A DNA stretch of 64,000 nucleotides, from assembly GCA_021794575.1 (NCBI GenBank), contig JAJYQO010000009.1:38876-102875 (forward strand), written 5' to 3'. The DNA comes from Pseudomonadota bacterium (GTDB taxonomy: Bacteria; Pseudomonadota; Gammaproteobacteria; Xanthomonadales; Rhodanobacteraceae). The notes beneath the pieces are model-generated. The model worked only from the letters and a program-made list of their open reading frames with translations, was not told the DNA's origin and did not search any database. Shown here piece by piece: positions 19,324-28,012 of the stretch (within the stretch, counting starts at the first letter, position 1; each line of letters begins with the position of its first letter). The position numbers and the translations under genes are program-made.

Positions 19324-20642
19324 GACGCGGCGGTCCGGCGCATGGGTGCATCGCTGCTGGGCGAGAGCGCGGCCCGGCTGGCGCTGTGGAACCCCTGCAG
19401 CGGCCAATGCACGCCTAGCGCGTGCGCGACGTCGACGGCGCTGCGCAGTCCATCCTCGTGGAAGCCGAAACCCCAGTAGGCACCGGCGTACCACGTGTTG
19501 CGCCGGCCCTGGATTTCAGCCTTGCGCTCGCGTGCGCGCACCGAGGCGTGGTCGTACACCGGATGCGCGTAGTGCATGCGCCGCAGGATCTTGCGCGGGT
19601 CTATGCGTACGCTGCTGTTGAGGCTGACGCAGTAAGGCTCGGGTGTCTGCAGCGATTGCAGGATGTTCATGCAGTAGGTCACGGCATAGGGCCGGTCGGA
19701 TTGCGCCGGTATCAGCACGTTCCAGGCGGCCCAAGCCTTGCGCCTGCGCGGCAGCAGGCGGGCGTCAGTGTGCAGGATCACCTCATTGGTCTGGAACGCG
19801 ATATTGCCCAGAATGTCGCGCTCCAGTGCGTCGGCATCATCCAGCAGCGCCAGCGCTTGATCGCTGTGGCAGGCCAGTACCACCTGGTCGAAGCGTTCCT
19901 CGCCCGCGATGCTCAGCACCCGCACTCCGGCATGCGTGCGCTGCACGCGGTGCACCGGACAGGCCAGGCGCTCGTCGACGCGCCAGCGCTGGCGCAGGGC
20001 ATCGACATAGCGCTGCGATCCGTCTCGCACCACTCGCCATTGCGGCCGATCCTCGACCTGCAGCATGTGGTGGTTGGCCATGAACCGCACCAGATGCTGC
20101 ATGGGGAACTGCAGGATCTGTGTGCCGGGCGCCGACCACAACGCCGCGGCCATGGGCACCAGGTGCTCGTCGCGGAAAGCGGCGCCGTAGCGGTTGGCGT
20201 ACAGCCATTCGGCTAGCGTCGGTCCGGGGCCCTGCTGTTCGAGCAGCGCGGGGGCCTCGCGGTAGAAGCGCAGAATCTCGCGCACCATGCCGATGAAGCG
20301 CGGCGAGAGCAGGTTGCGGCGCTGACAGAACAGCGTATCCAGCGAAGCTGCGTTGTACTCCAAGCCGTTGGCCTCGTTGCGCACGGCGAAGCTCATCGTG
20401 GTGGGCTGGCTGGCGACGCCGAGATCGTCGAACAACCGCGTCAGCAGCGGATAGTTGTCAGGGTTGAAAACGATGAAGCCGCTGTCCACCGCGTGCGTCG
20501 CGCCGGCCTGCGAAACATCATGCGTGTGGGTGTGGCCGCCCAGATAGGCATTGCCCTCGAACAGCGTGACCGCATGCTGTTGCGACAGCAGCCAGGCGCT
20601 GCCCAGTCCGGCGATGCCCGAGCCGATGACGGCGATACGCAT
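19320..20642 (-). CDS. FAD-dependent amine oxidase-like oxidoreductase
   Basis: 440 aa flavoprotein. The N-terminal Rossmann motif IAVIGSGIAGLGSAWLL and the following GGHTHTHDV are typical of the amine oxidase/protoporphyrinogen oxidase superfamily; the family variant found with DUF1365 and CFA synthase is annotated as NAD/FAD-binding protein. It probably oxidises or desaturates an acyl-chain intermediate rather than an amine. It starts 3 nt after the desaturase stop and its own stop overlaps the DUF1365 GTG. The C terminus is a Ser/Ala/Arg-rich extension. Confidence 0.87.
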   Translation of the reverse strand: MRIAVIGSGIAGLGSAWLLSQQHAVTLFEGNAYLGGHTHTHDVSQAGATHAVDSGFIVFNPDNYPLLTRLFDDLGVASQPTTMSFAVRNEANGLEYNAASLDTLFCQRRNLLSPRFIGMVREILRFYREAPALLEQQGPGPTLAEWLYANRYGAAFRDEHLVPMAAALWSAPGTQILQFPMQHLVRFMANHHMLQVEDRPQWRVVRDGSQRYVDALRQRWRVDERLACPVHRVQRTHAGVRVLSIAGEERFDQVVLACHSDQALALLDDADALERDILGNIAFQTNEVILHTDARLLPRRRKAWAAWNVLIPAQSDRPYAVTYCMNILQSLQTPEPYCVSLNSSVRIDPRKILRRMHYAHPVYDHASVRARERKAEIQGRRNTWYAGAYWGFGFHEDGLRSAVDVAHALGVHWPLQGFHSASRAALSPSSDAPMRRTAAS

Positions 20643-20645
20643 GAC

Positions 20646-21599
20646 TCAGCTCCGCCCCATGCGGCGCAATCCAGCCGGCACCGGTCGCAGATCACGGATG
20701 ATGCCCAGCAGCGCCAGCGCGCGCAGGCCGTAATAGGTCACGTCGATCTCCCACCAGCGAAATCCCTGCCGCGCCGACCCCGGGAAAAAGTGGTGGTTGT
20801 TGTGCCAGCCTTCGCCAAAGGTCAGCAGCGCCAGCAGCCAGCTGTTGCGGCTGTCGTCGCGTGTGTCGTAACGGCGGCGTCCGAAGCGGTGGGCGATGGA
20901 ATTGATGGTGACCGTGACGTGAAACAGCAGCACCGTGGAGATACAGAAGCCCCACACCAGCAACTGTCCGCCATCGGTGTGCAACTGCGGTGCGACGCGC
21001 GCCAGCCACGCGCCGAGTGCATACAGGCCCATCGCCAGGGTTGCGGGTACGGCGACGTCGTAGCGATCCAGCCAGCACAACTCGGGATAGCGCTGCAGGT
21101 CGGAGACCGCGCGCAGGTCCGGACGGAATCCGCTGCGGCTCAGGAACCAGCCCATGTGACTCCACCAGAATCCGCGTCTTGGCGAGTGCGGATCGCGCCC
21201 GGTATCCGCGTGCTTGTGATGGTGGCGGTGGTGTGCCGCCCACCATAGCGGGCCGCGCTGCACGGCGCTGGCACCCACCACAGCGAAGATGAACTGTATC
21301 GCGCGCGAAGTGCGGAATGCCCGGTGCGCGAAGTAGCGGTGGTAGAAACCGGTGATGGCGAACATGCGCACGGCGTACAGCGTCAGCGCCGCGCAGACGG
21401 CGGTCCAGGACACGCCCACCCAGAGTACCGCGATGCACGACAGATGCAGTGCCGCGAACGGCAGTACTCGCATCCAGTCGACGCGTTCGTCGGCAGCCGC
21501 GGCGGGCTCGTCATCCACGGTGGTGTCGAACCAGCGGTGCAGCGCAGTCAGCCACGGTGTTCGGGATGGCGATGGGCGTGTGGGATCGTTGACGGACAT
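20646..21599 (-). CDS. membrane acyl-CoA/fatty acid desaturase
   Basis: 317 aa di-iron membrane desaturase of the stearoyl-CoA delta-9 type. The three histidine boxes are present: HRYFAHR, HHRHHH and HNNHH. Hydrophobic segments are arranged around them. It would introduce a cis double bond into acyl chains, creating the substrate for the CFA-type methyltransferases downstream. First gene of the seven-gene operon; ATG 21599 preferred over an in-frame GTG at 21608. It is divergent from the pseudouridine synthase with a 110 bp gap. Confidence 0.9.
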   Translation of the reverse strand: MSVNDPTRPSPSRTPWLTALHRWFDTTVDDEPAAAADERVDWMRVLPFAALHLSCIAVLWVGVSWTAVCAALTLYAVRMFAITGFYHRYFAHRAFRTSRAIQFIFAVVGASAVQRGPLWWAAHHRHHHKHADTGRDPHSPRRGFWWSHMGWFLSRSGFRPDLRAVSDLQRYPELCWLDRYDVAVPATLAMGLYALGAWLARVAPQLHTDGGQLLVWGFCISTVLLFHVTVTINSIAHRFGRRRYDTRDDSRNSWLLALLTFGEGWHNNHHFFPGSARQGFRWWEIDVTYYGLRALALLGIIRDLRPVPAGLRRMGRS

Positions 21600-21709
21600 G
21601 GATTGCACTCGGACGTTGCGATGAGTGTTCCGGCACCGTGGTGAAGGTCCAGTGAGACGAACCGGTGAGACGGGCGGTGTACGGTCGACGCGATGCTAGG
21701 CTCTGGGCG

Positions 21710-22585
21710 ATGCGCAAACCTGCCAAACCCGTCGCCGCCGTGCGCGCACAGCCACGCCATGGCCTGGCGCGCGAGATTTCGCGGCGTGGCGCGTGCTCGC
21801 GCAGCCAAGCCGAGATCGCCGTGCGTGAAGGTCGCGTGCGTGTAGAAGGTCGGCTGATTCGCGACCCACAACACGCCTGCACGGCGCACACGCGCATCGA
21901 GATGGACGCCGCGCCGGTGCGTGCGGTACAGCGCGTGTACGTGGCCCTGCACAAACCGCGCGGAATCGTGACTACCGCGCGCGACGAGCGCGGACGCGAC
22001 AGCGTCTATGCACTGCTGCAGGGTGCGGACCTGCCCTGGCTGGCTCCGCTGGGACGGTTGGACAAGGCCAGCGAAGGCCTGCTGCTGATGAGCAACGACA
22101 GCGCATGGGCGGCGGCGTTGATCGCGCCGGCGCAGCGCGTGCCGAAAATTTACCGTGTGCAGGTGCGCGGCGTGCCCGATGCCGCGGCGCTCGCGGCCAT
22201 GCGCTCGGGCGTGACGGATCGCGGGGAGCATCTGGCCGTTGCCGCCGTGACGCTGCTGCGCAGCGGCGGGCGCACGGCCTGGATCGAATGCGTGCTGGAG
22301 GAAGGCCGCAATCGCCATCTGCGCCGGCTGCTGGCTGCGCTGGGCTTCGAGGTTCTGCGCTTGCTGCGCGTGGCGATCGGACCGCTAGCGCTGGGCGATC
22401 TGCCGCGCGGCGCATGGCGCCCACTTTCGGCGGCGGAGGTCGCGGCGCTGGCGGCGGCGGCCGGCCTTACAGCCAGCCCAGACTGCGCAGCACCATCACC
22501 AGCAGCAGTCCGAAAATCGCCAGCAGCAGCAGCGCGCGCAACCGGCCCAGCGCGCGCTGCCCGCGGCTCTGGCGCGGCGTGCTGA
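21710..22585 (+). CDS. RsuA/RluB/RluF-family rRNA pseudouridine synthase
   Basis: 291 aa. An S4 RNA-binding domain (LAREISRRGACSRSQAEIAVREGRVRVEG) precedes the catalytic domain with the invariant Asp in GRLDKASEGLLLMSND and the LEEGRNRHLRRLLAALG motif. It isomerises a uridine in rRNA; which site cannot be deduced. ATG 21710 is favoured over an upstream in-frame start because a TAGGCT box lies at 21697-21702. The last 40 residues are Ala/Pro/Arg-rich, and their coding region overlaps the convergent DUF2007 gene by 119 nt. Confidence 0.88.
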   Translation: MRKPAKPVAAVRAQPRHGLAREISRRGACSRSQAEIAVREGRVRVEGRLIRDPQHACTAHTRIEMDAAPVRAVQRVYVALHKPRGIVTTARDERGRDSVYALLQGADLPWLAPLGRLDKASEGLLLMSNDSAWAAALIAPAQRVPKIYRVQVRGVPDAAALAAMRSGVTDRGEHLAVAAVTLLRSGGRTAWIECVLEEGRNRHLRRLLAALGFEVLRLLRVAIGPLALGDLPRGAWRPLSAAEVAALAAAAGLTASPDCAAPSPAAVRKSPAAAARATGPARAARGSGAAC

Positions 22586-22850
22586 ACTCGAGGCCGGCCG
22601 CGAAACGCTGCGGCTCCGGGTCGATGCCGATGCCGCGCAGCAGTTCGCGCGCGCGTGGCAAGTCGGCGCCATTGGCCACCCACACTTTCGGCCAAGACCG
22701 CGTGTCGACGTCGCGGAAGCTGGGCCGGCTGTAGCTGGCGCGATGGTAGACCGGGCGATCGGTCACGCGCGTCTCGATGCCGTGCTCATCCAGCAGCGCT
22801 ACCAGACGCTCGATGTTCTCCAGCCGTGGCGAAGTGTAGATCTGGCGCAT
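22467..22850 (-). CDS. DUF2007-type small protein with C-terminal membrane anchor
   Basis: 127 aa. The N-terminal half (MRQIYTSPRLENIERLVALLDEHGIETRV) resembles the DUF2007 family of putative signal-transducing proteins, a ferredoxin-like fold with no known activity. The C terminus is a single hydrophobic helix (ALLLLAIFGLLLVMVL) that would anchor it in the inner membrane. It starts one base after the tesB stop, so the two are likely coupled. Its 3' end overlaps the convergent pseudouridine synthase gene. Confidence 0.75.
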   Translation of the reverse strand: MRQIYTSPRLENIERLVALLDEHGIETRVTDRPVYHRASYSRPSFRDVDTRSWPKVWVANGADLPRARELLRGIGIDPEPQRFAAGLEFSTPRQSRGQRALGRLRALLLLAIFGLLLVMVLRSLGWL

Positions 22851-22851
22851 G

Positions 22852-23721
22852 TCAGTCGGCGCGGTGCATGCGGATCAGGCCTTCCTGCGCAGTCGATGCC
22901 ACCAGCCGTCCATCGCGCGCATAGATCATGCCGCGCGCCAGCCCGCGCGCGCCCTGGGCGCTGGGACTGTCGCAGCTGTAAAGAAGCCATTCGTCGACGC
23001 GGAACGGGCGATGGAACCACAGCGCGTGATCCAGGCTGGCCATCTGCACCTCGTGACTGAGGTAGGAAATGCCGTGCGGGAGAGTAGCGGTGCCGATCAG
23101 GTGGAAGTCGGAGGCGTAAGCCAGCATCGCCCGCTGCAGCAGCGCATCGTCCGGCGCGCGCCCACCCAGGCGGAACCAGACTTGCTGGAACGGCGGCCGC
23201 TTGGCCGGGTGCAGTTCGTCGCGCGGGTACACCGGCCGGAACTCGAACGGCCCGCGTCGGGTCAACCAGCGCTGCAGTTTTTCAGGCAGTTGCGCCAGTT
23301 CCTCGGCTGAAACCTGCGCGCCGGGTTCCAGGTCGTCCGGACTCGGCACCTCGGGCATGCCGAGCTGGTGCTCGAAACCGGATTCCTCGACCTGAAATGA
23401 GATCGAGCCGTTGAGTATGGGTTGACCGTGCTGGATGGCTAACACGCGGCGTGCCGAAAAGCTGTGCCCATCGCGCAGCCGCTCCACCAGATAGACGATG
23501 GGCGCCTCGATGTCGCCGGCACGCAGGAAATACCCGTGCAGCGAATGCGCCACGCGGCGCGGGTCCACCGTCTGCTGCGCGGCGGACAGCGCCTGACCCA
23601 GCACCTGTCCGCCGAAGACGTAACGGGTGCCGATGTCGCGGCTCTGGCCGCGGAACAGGTTGTCTTCCAGGCGCTCGAGGTTGAGCAGCGCGGTGAGTTC
23701 GTCGGCCAGTGCCTGGGTCAT
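22852..23721 (-). CDS. tesB: acyl-CoA thioesterase II
   Basis: 289 aa double hot-dog thioesterase, close in length to E. coli TesB (286 aa). It hydrolyses acyl-CoA to free fatty acid and CoA. Family landmarks include the N-terminal FRGQSRDIGTRYVFGGQVLGQAL, the SLDHALWFHRPFR motif with the catalytic Asp, and the C-terminal ASTAQEGLIR with the catalytic Gln. The gene is first of a two-gene unit with the DUF2007 gene. Confidence 0.95.
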   Translation of the reverse strand: MTQALADELTALLNLERLEDNLFRGQSRDIGTRYVFGGQVLGQALSAAQQTVDPRRVAHSLHGYFLRAGDIEAPIVYLVERLRDGHSFSARRVLAIQHGQPILNGSISFQVEESGFEHQLGMPEVPSPDDLEPGAQVSAEELAQLPEKLQRWLTRRGPFEFRPVYPRDELHPAKRPPFQQVWFRLGGRAPDDALLQRAMLAYASDFHLIGTATLPHGISYLSHEVQMASLDHALWFHRPFRVDEWLLYSCDSPSAQGARGLARGMIYARDGRLVASTAQEGLIRMHRAD

Positions 23722-23766
23722 GTGCGAATTACGGTGGGCGTGCGGGACCAGTATAGCGGCGGGCGT

Positions 23767-24210
23767 TCAGCGCTCCCGGGCCGCGTGCAGGCGCGCTTGC
23801 AGCGCCGTGCAGCGTGCCTGCGCCGCAGCCGGCGGGTATGGCTGGCGCGTGCCGTGGCCCCACACAGGTCCCGGCCAGGCTACGTCGCCGACGGTGCGTG
23901 CGATCACATGCACGTGCAACTGGCGCACGCTGTTGCCCAGGGCGCCGATATTGAGCTTGTCGCAAGGCGCCACGGCACACAGCGCGTCAGCAGCCCGCTC
24001 CAGTTCTTCGAACAACTGCACGCGTTCCGTCGCGCGCAGGTCGAACAACTCCACCAGGCCCGCGCGGCGCGGCACCAGAATCATCCAGGCGAAGCGCGCG
24101 TCATCCATCAGTCGCGTCTCGCACAGCGGCAGTCGCGCGACCGGCAGCGTATCCGCCGCCAGCCGCTCATCCAGCCGGAACGATGCCACGCCCACCGCGC
24201 GGGGCGTCAT
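23767..24210 (-). CDS. HIT-domain protein
   Basis: 147 aa histidine triad protein. The active-site string is QLHVHVIAR, in which the third His of the canonical HxHxHxx motif is replaced by Ile, as in a bacterial subgroup annotated as Ap4A-hydrolase-like. It may hydrolyse nucleotide phosphoramidates or dinucleotides. ATG 24210 overlaps the upstream hydrolase stop by one base (TGATG), so the longer in-frame start at 24252 is rejected. Function is inferred from the fold only. Confidence 0.8.
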   Translation of the reverse strand: MTPRAVGVASFRLDERLAADTLPVARLPLCETRLMDDARFAWMILVPRRAGLVELFDLRATERVQLFEELERAADALCAVAPCDKLNIGALGNSVRQLHVHVIARTVGDVAWPGPVWGHGTRQPYPPAAAQARCTALQARLHAARER

Positions 24211-24872
24211 CAGCCCAGGTGCTTGGCGAAAAAGGCCAGGGTGCGTTCCCACGCCTGCTTGGCGGCGTTGGCGTCGTAACTGCCGCGCGCGTCGCAGTTG
24301 AAGCCGTGGTCGGCGTCGTAGACGTGGAATTCGGCCGTCGGATTGGCCGCGCGCACCTTCTCGCGATCGGCCGCGCTGATGTGCGCATCGCGCAGGCCGT
24401 AGTGGAACAGCAGCGGCGCCTTGGCCGGCATTTCCACCAGTTGCACGTTGCGTCCGCCGTAATAGCTCACCGCCGGCAGGCCCAGCTTGATGGCGGACAG
24501 ATAGGCGACGCTGCCGCCCCAGCAGAACCCGACCACGCCGATCTTGCCGGCGCTGTGGATGGCTTCGGCGGCACTGGCCACGTCGGCCAGCGGCTTGTCG
24601 AAGCCCAGTTCGCCGATCAGGCCGAAGCCTTTTTGCATGCCGGCCTGGTCGTAGTCCAGCTCGACACCGGTTTCCAGATGGTCGAACACCGCCGGCGCGA
24701 TGGCGGTATAGCCGGCCGCGGCGACGCGATCGGTGACGCTGCGGATGTGTGCGTTGACGCCGAAGATCTCCTGTATCACCACCACGCCGCCCTTCGGTTT
24801 ACCGGTCGGCTTGGCCAGGTAGGCGCTGATGCACTGCGTGCCCGGTGTGCCGATGTTGATGAACTCGCCCAT
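24210..24872 (-). CDS. dienelactone hydrolase family protein
   Basis: 220 aa alpha/beta hydrolase. The nucleophile elbow is GFCWGG with Cys as nucleophile, and the C-terminal DADHGFNCD contains the catalytic His, as in carboxymethylenebutenolidase. The N-terminal VVVIQEIFGVNAHIRSV motif is diagnostic. The true substrate is uncertain; most genomic homologues are general esterases. Translationally coupled to the HIT gene. Confidence 0.9.
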   Translation of the reverse strand: MGEFINIGTPGTQCISAYLAKPTGKPKGGVVVIQEIFGVNAHIRSVTDRVAAAGYTAIAPAVFDHLETGVELDYDQAGMQKGFGLIGELGFDKPLADVASAAEAIHSAGKIGVVGFCWGGSVAYLSAIKLGLPAVSYYGGRNVQLVEMPAKAPLLFHYGLRDAHISAADREKVRAANPTAEFHVYDADHGFNCDARGSYDANAAKQAWERTLAFFAKHLG

Positions 24873-24963
24873 GACGCTGCTCCGCTGAGTGGGTAAACGG
24901 CAAGACTAGGCCGGTGGTGCGGCCTGTCAACGGCGGAAACACTGTGCTGGTGTCCGCGGACCT

Positions 24964-24969
24964 TACAAT
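24964..24969 (+). promoter_or_regulatory. candidate -10 box of rimO
   Basis: TACAAT 27 nt before the rimO ATG; no clear -35. Confidence 0.38.
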
Positions 24970-24996
24970 CGCGGTTTTCCTCGTTGTCCGCCGACC

Positions 24997-26322
24997 ATGT
25001 CCAAAGCCGCGCCCGCCATCGGTTTCGTCAGCCTGGGCTGCCCCAAGGCGCTGGTCGATTCCGAGCGCATCCTCACCCAGCTCAAGGTGGAGGGCTACCG
25101 AATCGTGCCCAGTTACCAGAAGGCCGATGCCGTGGTGGTCAACACCTGCGGCTTCATCGATGCCGCGGTGCAGGAGTCGCTGGACGCCATCGGCGAGGCG
25201 CTGCACGAGAACGGCAAGGTGATCGTCACCGGCTGCCTGGGCAAGCGCGAGGCGCTGATCCGCGAGGCCTATCCCGAGGTGCTGTCGATCAGCGGGCCGC
25301 AGGACTACGCCAGCGTGATGCGGGCGGTGCACGCGGCGCTGCCGCCGGCGCACGATCCGTTTCTGGATCTGGTGCCGCCCACCGGCATCAAGCTCACGCC
25401 GAAGCACTACGCGTACCTGAAGATTTCCGAAGGCTGCAACCATCGCTGCAGCTTCTGCATCATCCCATCGATGCGTGGCGATCTGGTCTCGCGCCCGGTC
25501 GACGAGGTGCTGCGCGAGGCCGAAAAACTGGTCGCCGGCGGCGTCAAGGAATTGCTGGTGATCAGCCAGGACACCAGCGCCTATGGCGTCGACATCGGAT
25601 ATGCCGAATGCGAGTGGCGCGGACGACCATGGCGCACGCGCATGACTGCGCTATGCGAAGGCCTGGCCGAGCTGGGTGCATGGGTGCGGCTGCACTATGT
25701 GTATCCGTATCCGCACGTCGACGAACTGATGCCGCTGATGGCCGCGGGTCGGCTGCTGCCCTATCTCGACATCCCGCTCCAGCACGCCAGCCCGCGCATC
25801 CTCAAGCTGATGAAGCGGCCGGGCCGCATCGAACGCACGCTGGAGCGCATCCAGTCCTGGCGCCGCGCGGTGCTAGATCTGACCCTGCGCAGCACCTTCA
25901 TCGTCGGCTTTCCCGGCGAGACCGACGCCGAGTTCGAGGAACTGCTGGCTTTCCTGCACGCTGCGCAGTTGGACCGCGTCGGCGCCTTTGCCTATTCGCC
26001 GGTGGGGGGCGCCGCGGCCAACCGGCTGCCCGATCCGGTTCCCGAGGAGCTGAAGGAGGACCGCCTGGAGAGGTTCATGGCGGTGCAGGCGGAGATCTCC
26101 GCGGCCCGACTGCAGCGCCGGATCGGTCGCCGGCTGCAGGTGCTGGTGGACACCGTGGAGGCCGGTGTGGCCATCGCGCGCTCCAGCGCCGATGCGCCGG
26201 AAATCGATGGTGTGGTGCGTATCCGCGATGGCGGTGGCGTTGCCCCGGGCCATTTCGCCGATGTCGTCATCGAACGCGCGGACACGCACGATCTGCTGGC
26301 GCGGCTGGCTTCCGGCGGCTGA
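24997..26322 (+). CDS. rimO: ribosomal protein S12 methylthiotransferase
   Basis: 441 aa, same length as E. coli RimO. Radical-SAM enzyme adding a methylthio group to Asp88 of ribosomal protein S12. The N-terminal UPF0004 domain carries the cluster cysteines in [20 protein letters not shown] and VTGCLGKRE; the radical-SAM motif is CNHRCSFC (CxxxCxxC); a C-terminal TRAM domain (about residues 375-438) ends the protein. The PSMRG string after the cluster motif is RimO-like rather than MiaB-like. Monocistronic, with its own promoter candidate and terminator. Confidence 0.97.
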   Translation: MSKAAPAIGFVSLGCPKALVDSERILTQLKVEGYRIVPSYQKADAVVVNTCGFIDAAVQESLDAIGEALHENGKVIVTGCLGKREALIREAYPEVLSISGPQDYASVMRAVHAALPPAHDPFLDLVPPTGIKLTPKHYAYLKISEGCNHRCSFCIIPSMRGDLVSRPVDEVLREAEKLVAGGVKELLVISQDTSAYGVDIGYAECEWRGRPWRTRMTALCEGLAELGAWVRLHYVYPYPHVDELMPLMAAGRLLPYLDIPLQHASPRILKLMKRPGRIERTLERIQSWRRAVLDLTLRSTFIVGFPGETDAEFEELLAFLHAAQLDRVGAFAYSPVGGAAANRLPDPVPEELKEDRLERFMAVQAEISAARLQRRIGRRLQVLVDTVEAGVAIARSSADAPEIDGVVRIRDGGGVAPGHFADVVIERADTHDLLARLASGG

Positions 26323-26351
26323 ACGGGCTGCGGACCGCATTGGCCAACGCA

Positions 26352-26371
26352 AGCTGAACATGCGTTCAGCT
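26352..26371 (+). terminator. possible terminator after rimO
   Basis: Inverted repeat AGCTGAAC-ATGC-GTTCAGCT followed by a short TT tract, 29 nt after the rimO stop. The T run is weak for an intrinsic terminator. Confidence 0.5.
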
Positions 26372-26384
26372 TTGTCGATCTAAG

Positions 26385-26405
26385 AACATTACGGATTGTA
26401 ATGTT
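26385..26405. promoter_or_regulatory. palindrome, candidate operator of the VpsR-like gene
   Basis: AACATTAC and GTAATGTT arms (8 bp, perfect) flank a 5-nt GGATT spacer, in an AT-rich patch 87 nt before the regulator start. There is no T tract, so an operator is more likely than a terminator. It could be an autoregulatory site. Confidence 0.45.
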
Positions 26406-26491
26406 GGCGCTCCAAGATTAGCGTGATGGGCTCTCGCTAGGGTCGGCCCGGACGGGCGCAGGCGAGGCGCGATGCGCAGGAGAGCAAAGTC

Positions 26492-27856
26492 ATGGCTTCG
26501 GTACTACACCCGTCTGCTCGTGATTTCGTGCATTACGGCGCGTTCGCGCCTTCCGTGGATAAAGCACTGCGCGACGCCGGCTGGCGCCGCATCGAGGTCG
26601 AGCAACTCGAGCACGTGCCCGAAGCGCTGCACAAGCACGACGCGCACGTGGCGCTGCTGGATCTCGGCGCCGGCCAGGCGCCGATGCTGCGCCGGGTCGA
26701 GCGGCTGATCGCCTCGCATCCCAAGGCCGAGTGGCTGGCGCACGTCAGCGAGCATGCGCTTGCCGACCAGCACGTGTGCGAGCTGATCTACGGCAGCTTC
26801 TTCGATTTCTGTACGCAGCCGGTGGACATCAACCGGCTGCTGATCGCCCTCGGACACGCCTGGGGCATGGCCAAGCTGGGCCCGCAGGCCAACGCCGAGC
26901 AGCAGGCGGCACTGGGTCTGGAGGGCATGGTCGGCGCCAGCGCCGCGCTGGTCGAACTGCACAACCAGGTGCGTAAGCTGGCGGCGGTCAACGTGCCGGT
27001 ACTGATCACCGGCGAGTCCGGCACCGGCAAGGAGGTGGCCGCGCGCAACCTGCACCGGCTGTCGGCGCGGGCGCGCGGAACATTCGTGGCCATCAACTGT
27101 GGCGCGCTGCCCGAGAAGCTGGTGCAGTCCGAGTTGTTCGGCCATGAACGCGGTGCCTTCACCGGGGCCAACGCGCGCAAGATCGGCAAACTGGAATCGG
27201 CCCGGGACGGCACGGTGTTCCTGGACGAAATCGGCGATCTGCCGCTGGAAGCGCAGGTCAACCTGCTGCGCTTCCTGCAAGAGGGCACCATCGAGCGTAT
27301 CGGCGGCAATGAGCAGATCCGGCTTGATGTACGCGTGATCGCCGCGACCCATGTCGACCTGGAACGCGCGGTCGCCGAAGGGCAGTTCCGCGCCGATCTC
27401 TACTATCGTCTCAACGTGCTGCGCCTGCGCATGCCGCCGTTGCGCGAGCGCGGCCAGGATACCGAGCTGCTGGCACGTTATTTTCTGGAACGCTTCGCGC
27501 GCGAGCATGGCGTGCGCGCACGCGGCTTCAGCCGCGACGCGCTGGATGCCGTCAACCTGCATCCGTGGCCCGGCAACGTGCGCGAGCTGATGAACCGCGT
27601 GCGGCGCGCGGCGGTGCTGTGTGATGGCGGGTTGATCCGCGCTCAGGATCTGGAACTGGAAGGCGAACTGGCCGAGCCGCGTTGCGGCCTCTCGCTCGAG
27701 AATGCCCGCGAGCAGGCCGAGCGCGACCTGATCCAGCAGACCCTGCGTGAAACCCGGCACAACATGAGCGAGTGCGCGCGTCGGCTGGGCGTGTCGCGGG
27801 TCACCCTGTATCGGTTGTGCAAGAAGCTGCATCTGGCGTTGGGCGAAGCCGTTTGA
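26492..27856 (+). CDS. VpsR-like sigma-54 interacting transcriptional activator
   Basis: 454 aa NtrC-family bacterial enhancer-binding protein. The first about 140 residues form a receiver-like domain with atypical residues and end in FDFCTQPVDINRLLIALGHAWGMAKL, resembling VpsR, which responds to c-di-GMP. The AAA+ core has Walker A GESGTGKE, the sigma-54 contact loop GAFTGA, Walker B GTVFLDEIGDL and the NVREL region; the C terminus has a Fis-type helix-turn-helix (SECARRLGVSRVTLYRLCKKL). No histidine kinase or target operon adjoins it. Likely regulates exopolysaccharide or biofilm genes elsewhere, by analogy. Confidence 0.85.
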   Translation: MASVLHPSARDFVHYGAFAPSVDKALRDAGWRRIEVEQLEHVPEALHKHDAHVALLDLGAGQAPMLRRVERLIASHPKAEWLAHVSEHALADQHVCELIYGSFFDFCTQPVDINRLLIALGHAWGMAKLGPQANAEQQAALGLEGMVGASAALVELHNQVRKLAAVNVPVLITGESGTGKEVAARNLHRLSARARGTFVAINCGALPEKLVQSELFGHERGAFTGANARKIGKLESARDGTVFLDEIGDLPLEAQVNLLRFLQEGTIERIGGNEQIRLDVRVIAATHVDLERAVAEGQFRADLYYRLNVLRLRMPPLRERGQDTELLARYFLERFAREHGVRARGFSRDALDAVNLHPWPGNVRELMNRVRRAAVLCDGGLIRAQDLELEGELAEPRCGLSLENAREQAERDLIQQTLRETRHNMSECARRLGVSRVTLYRLCKKLHLALGEAV

Positions 27857-27858
27857 AC

Positions 27859-27897
27859 CACGGCGGAGACGCGCCGCTACCTGAGTCATCCGCCGTG
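27859..27897 (+). terminator. possible hairpin after the VpsR-like gene
   Basis: CACGGCGGA (27859-27867) and TCCGCCGTG (27889-27897) are perfect 9-bp inverted arms with a 21-nt loop. No T tract follows, so termination would not be purely intrinsic. Confidence 0.3.
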
Positions 27898-28012
27898 CCG
27901 GCGCGCGGGTCATAGGGCAGGCGGCGGCAGGCGCCGACGGGACGCCCCCGCGGACGTTGCCATTTGCGCGGCCAACGGCAACACTCGCGCGTTGTCCCTC
28001 GTATCCGCCGCC

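Noticed and set aside
21600-21709. ECF sigma (RpoE/ChrR-type) promoter for the lipid operon
   Set aside because: A GGAAC string is present but the downstream element is only 12 nt away, outside the normal spacing.
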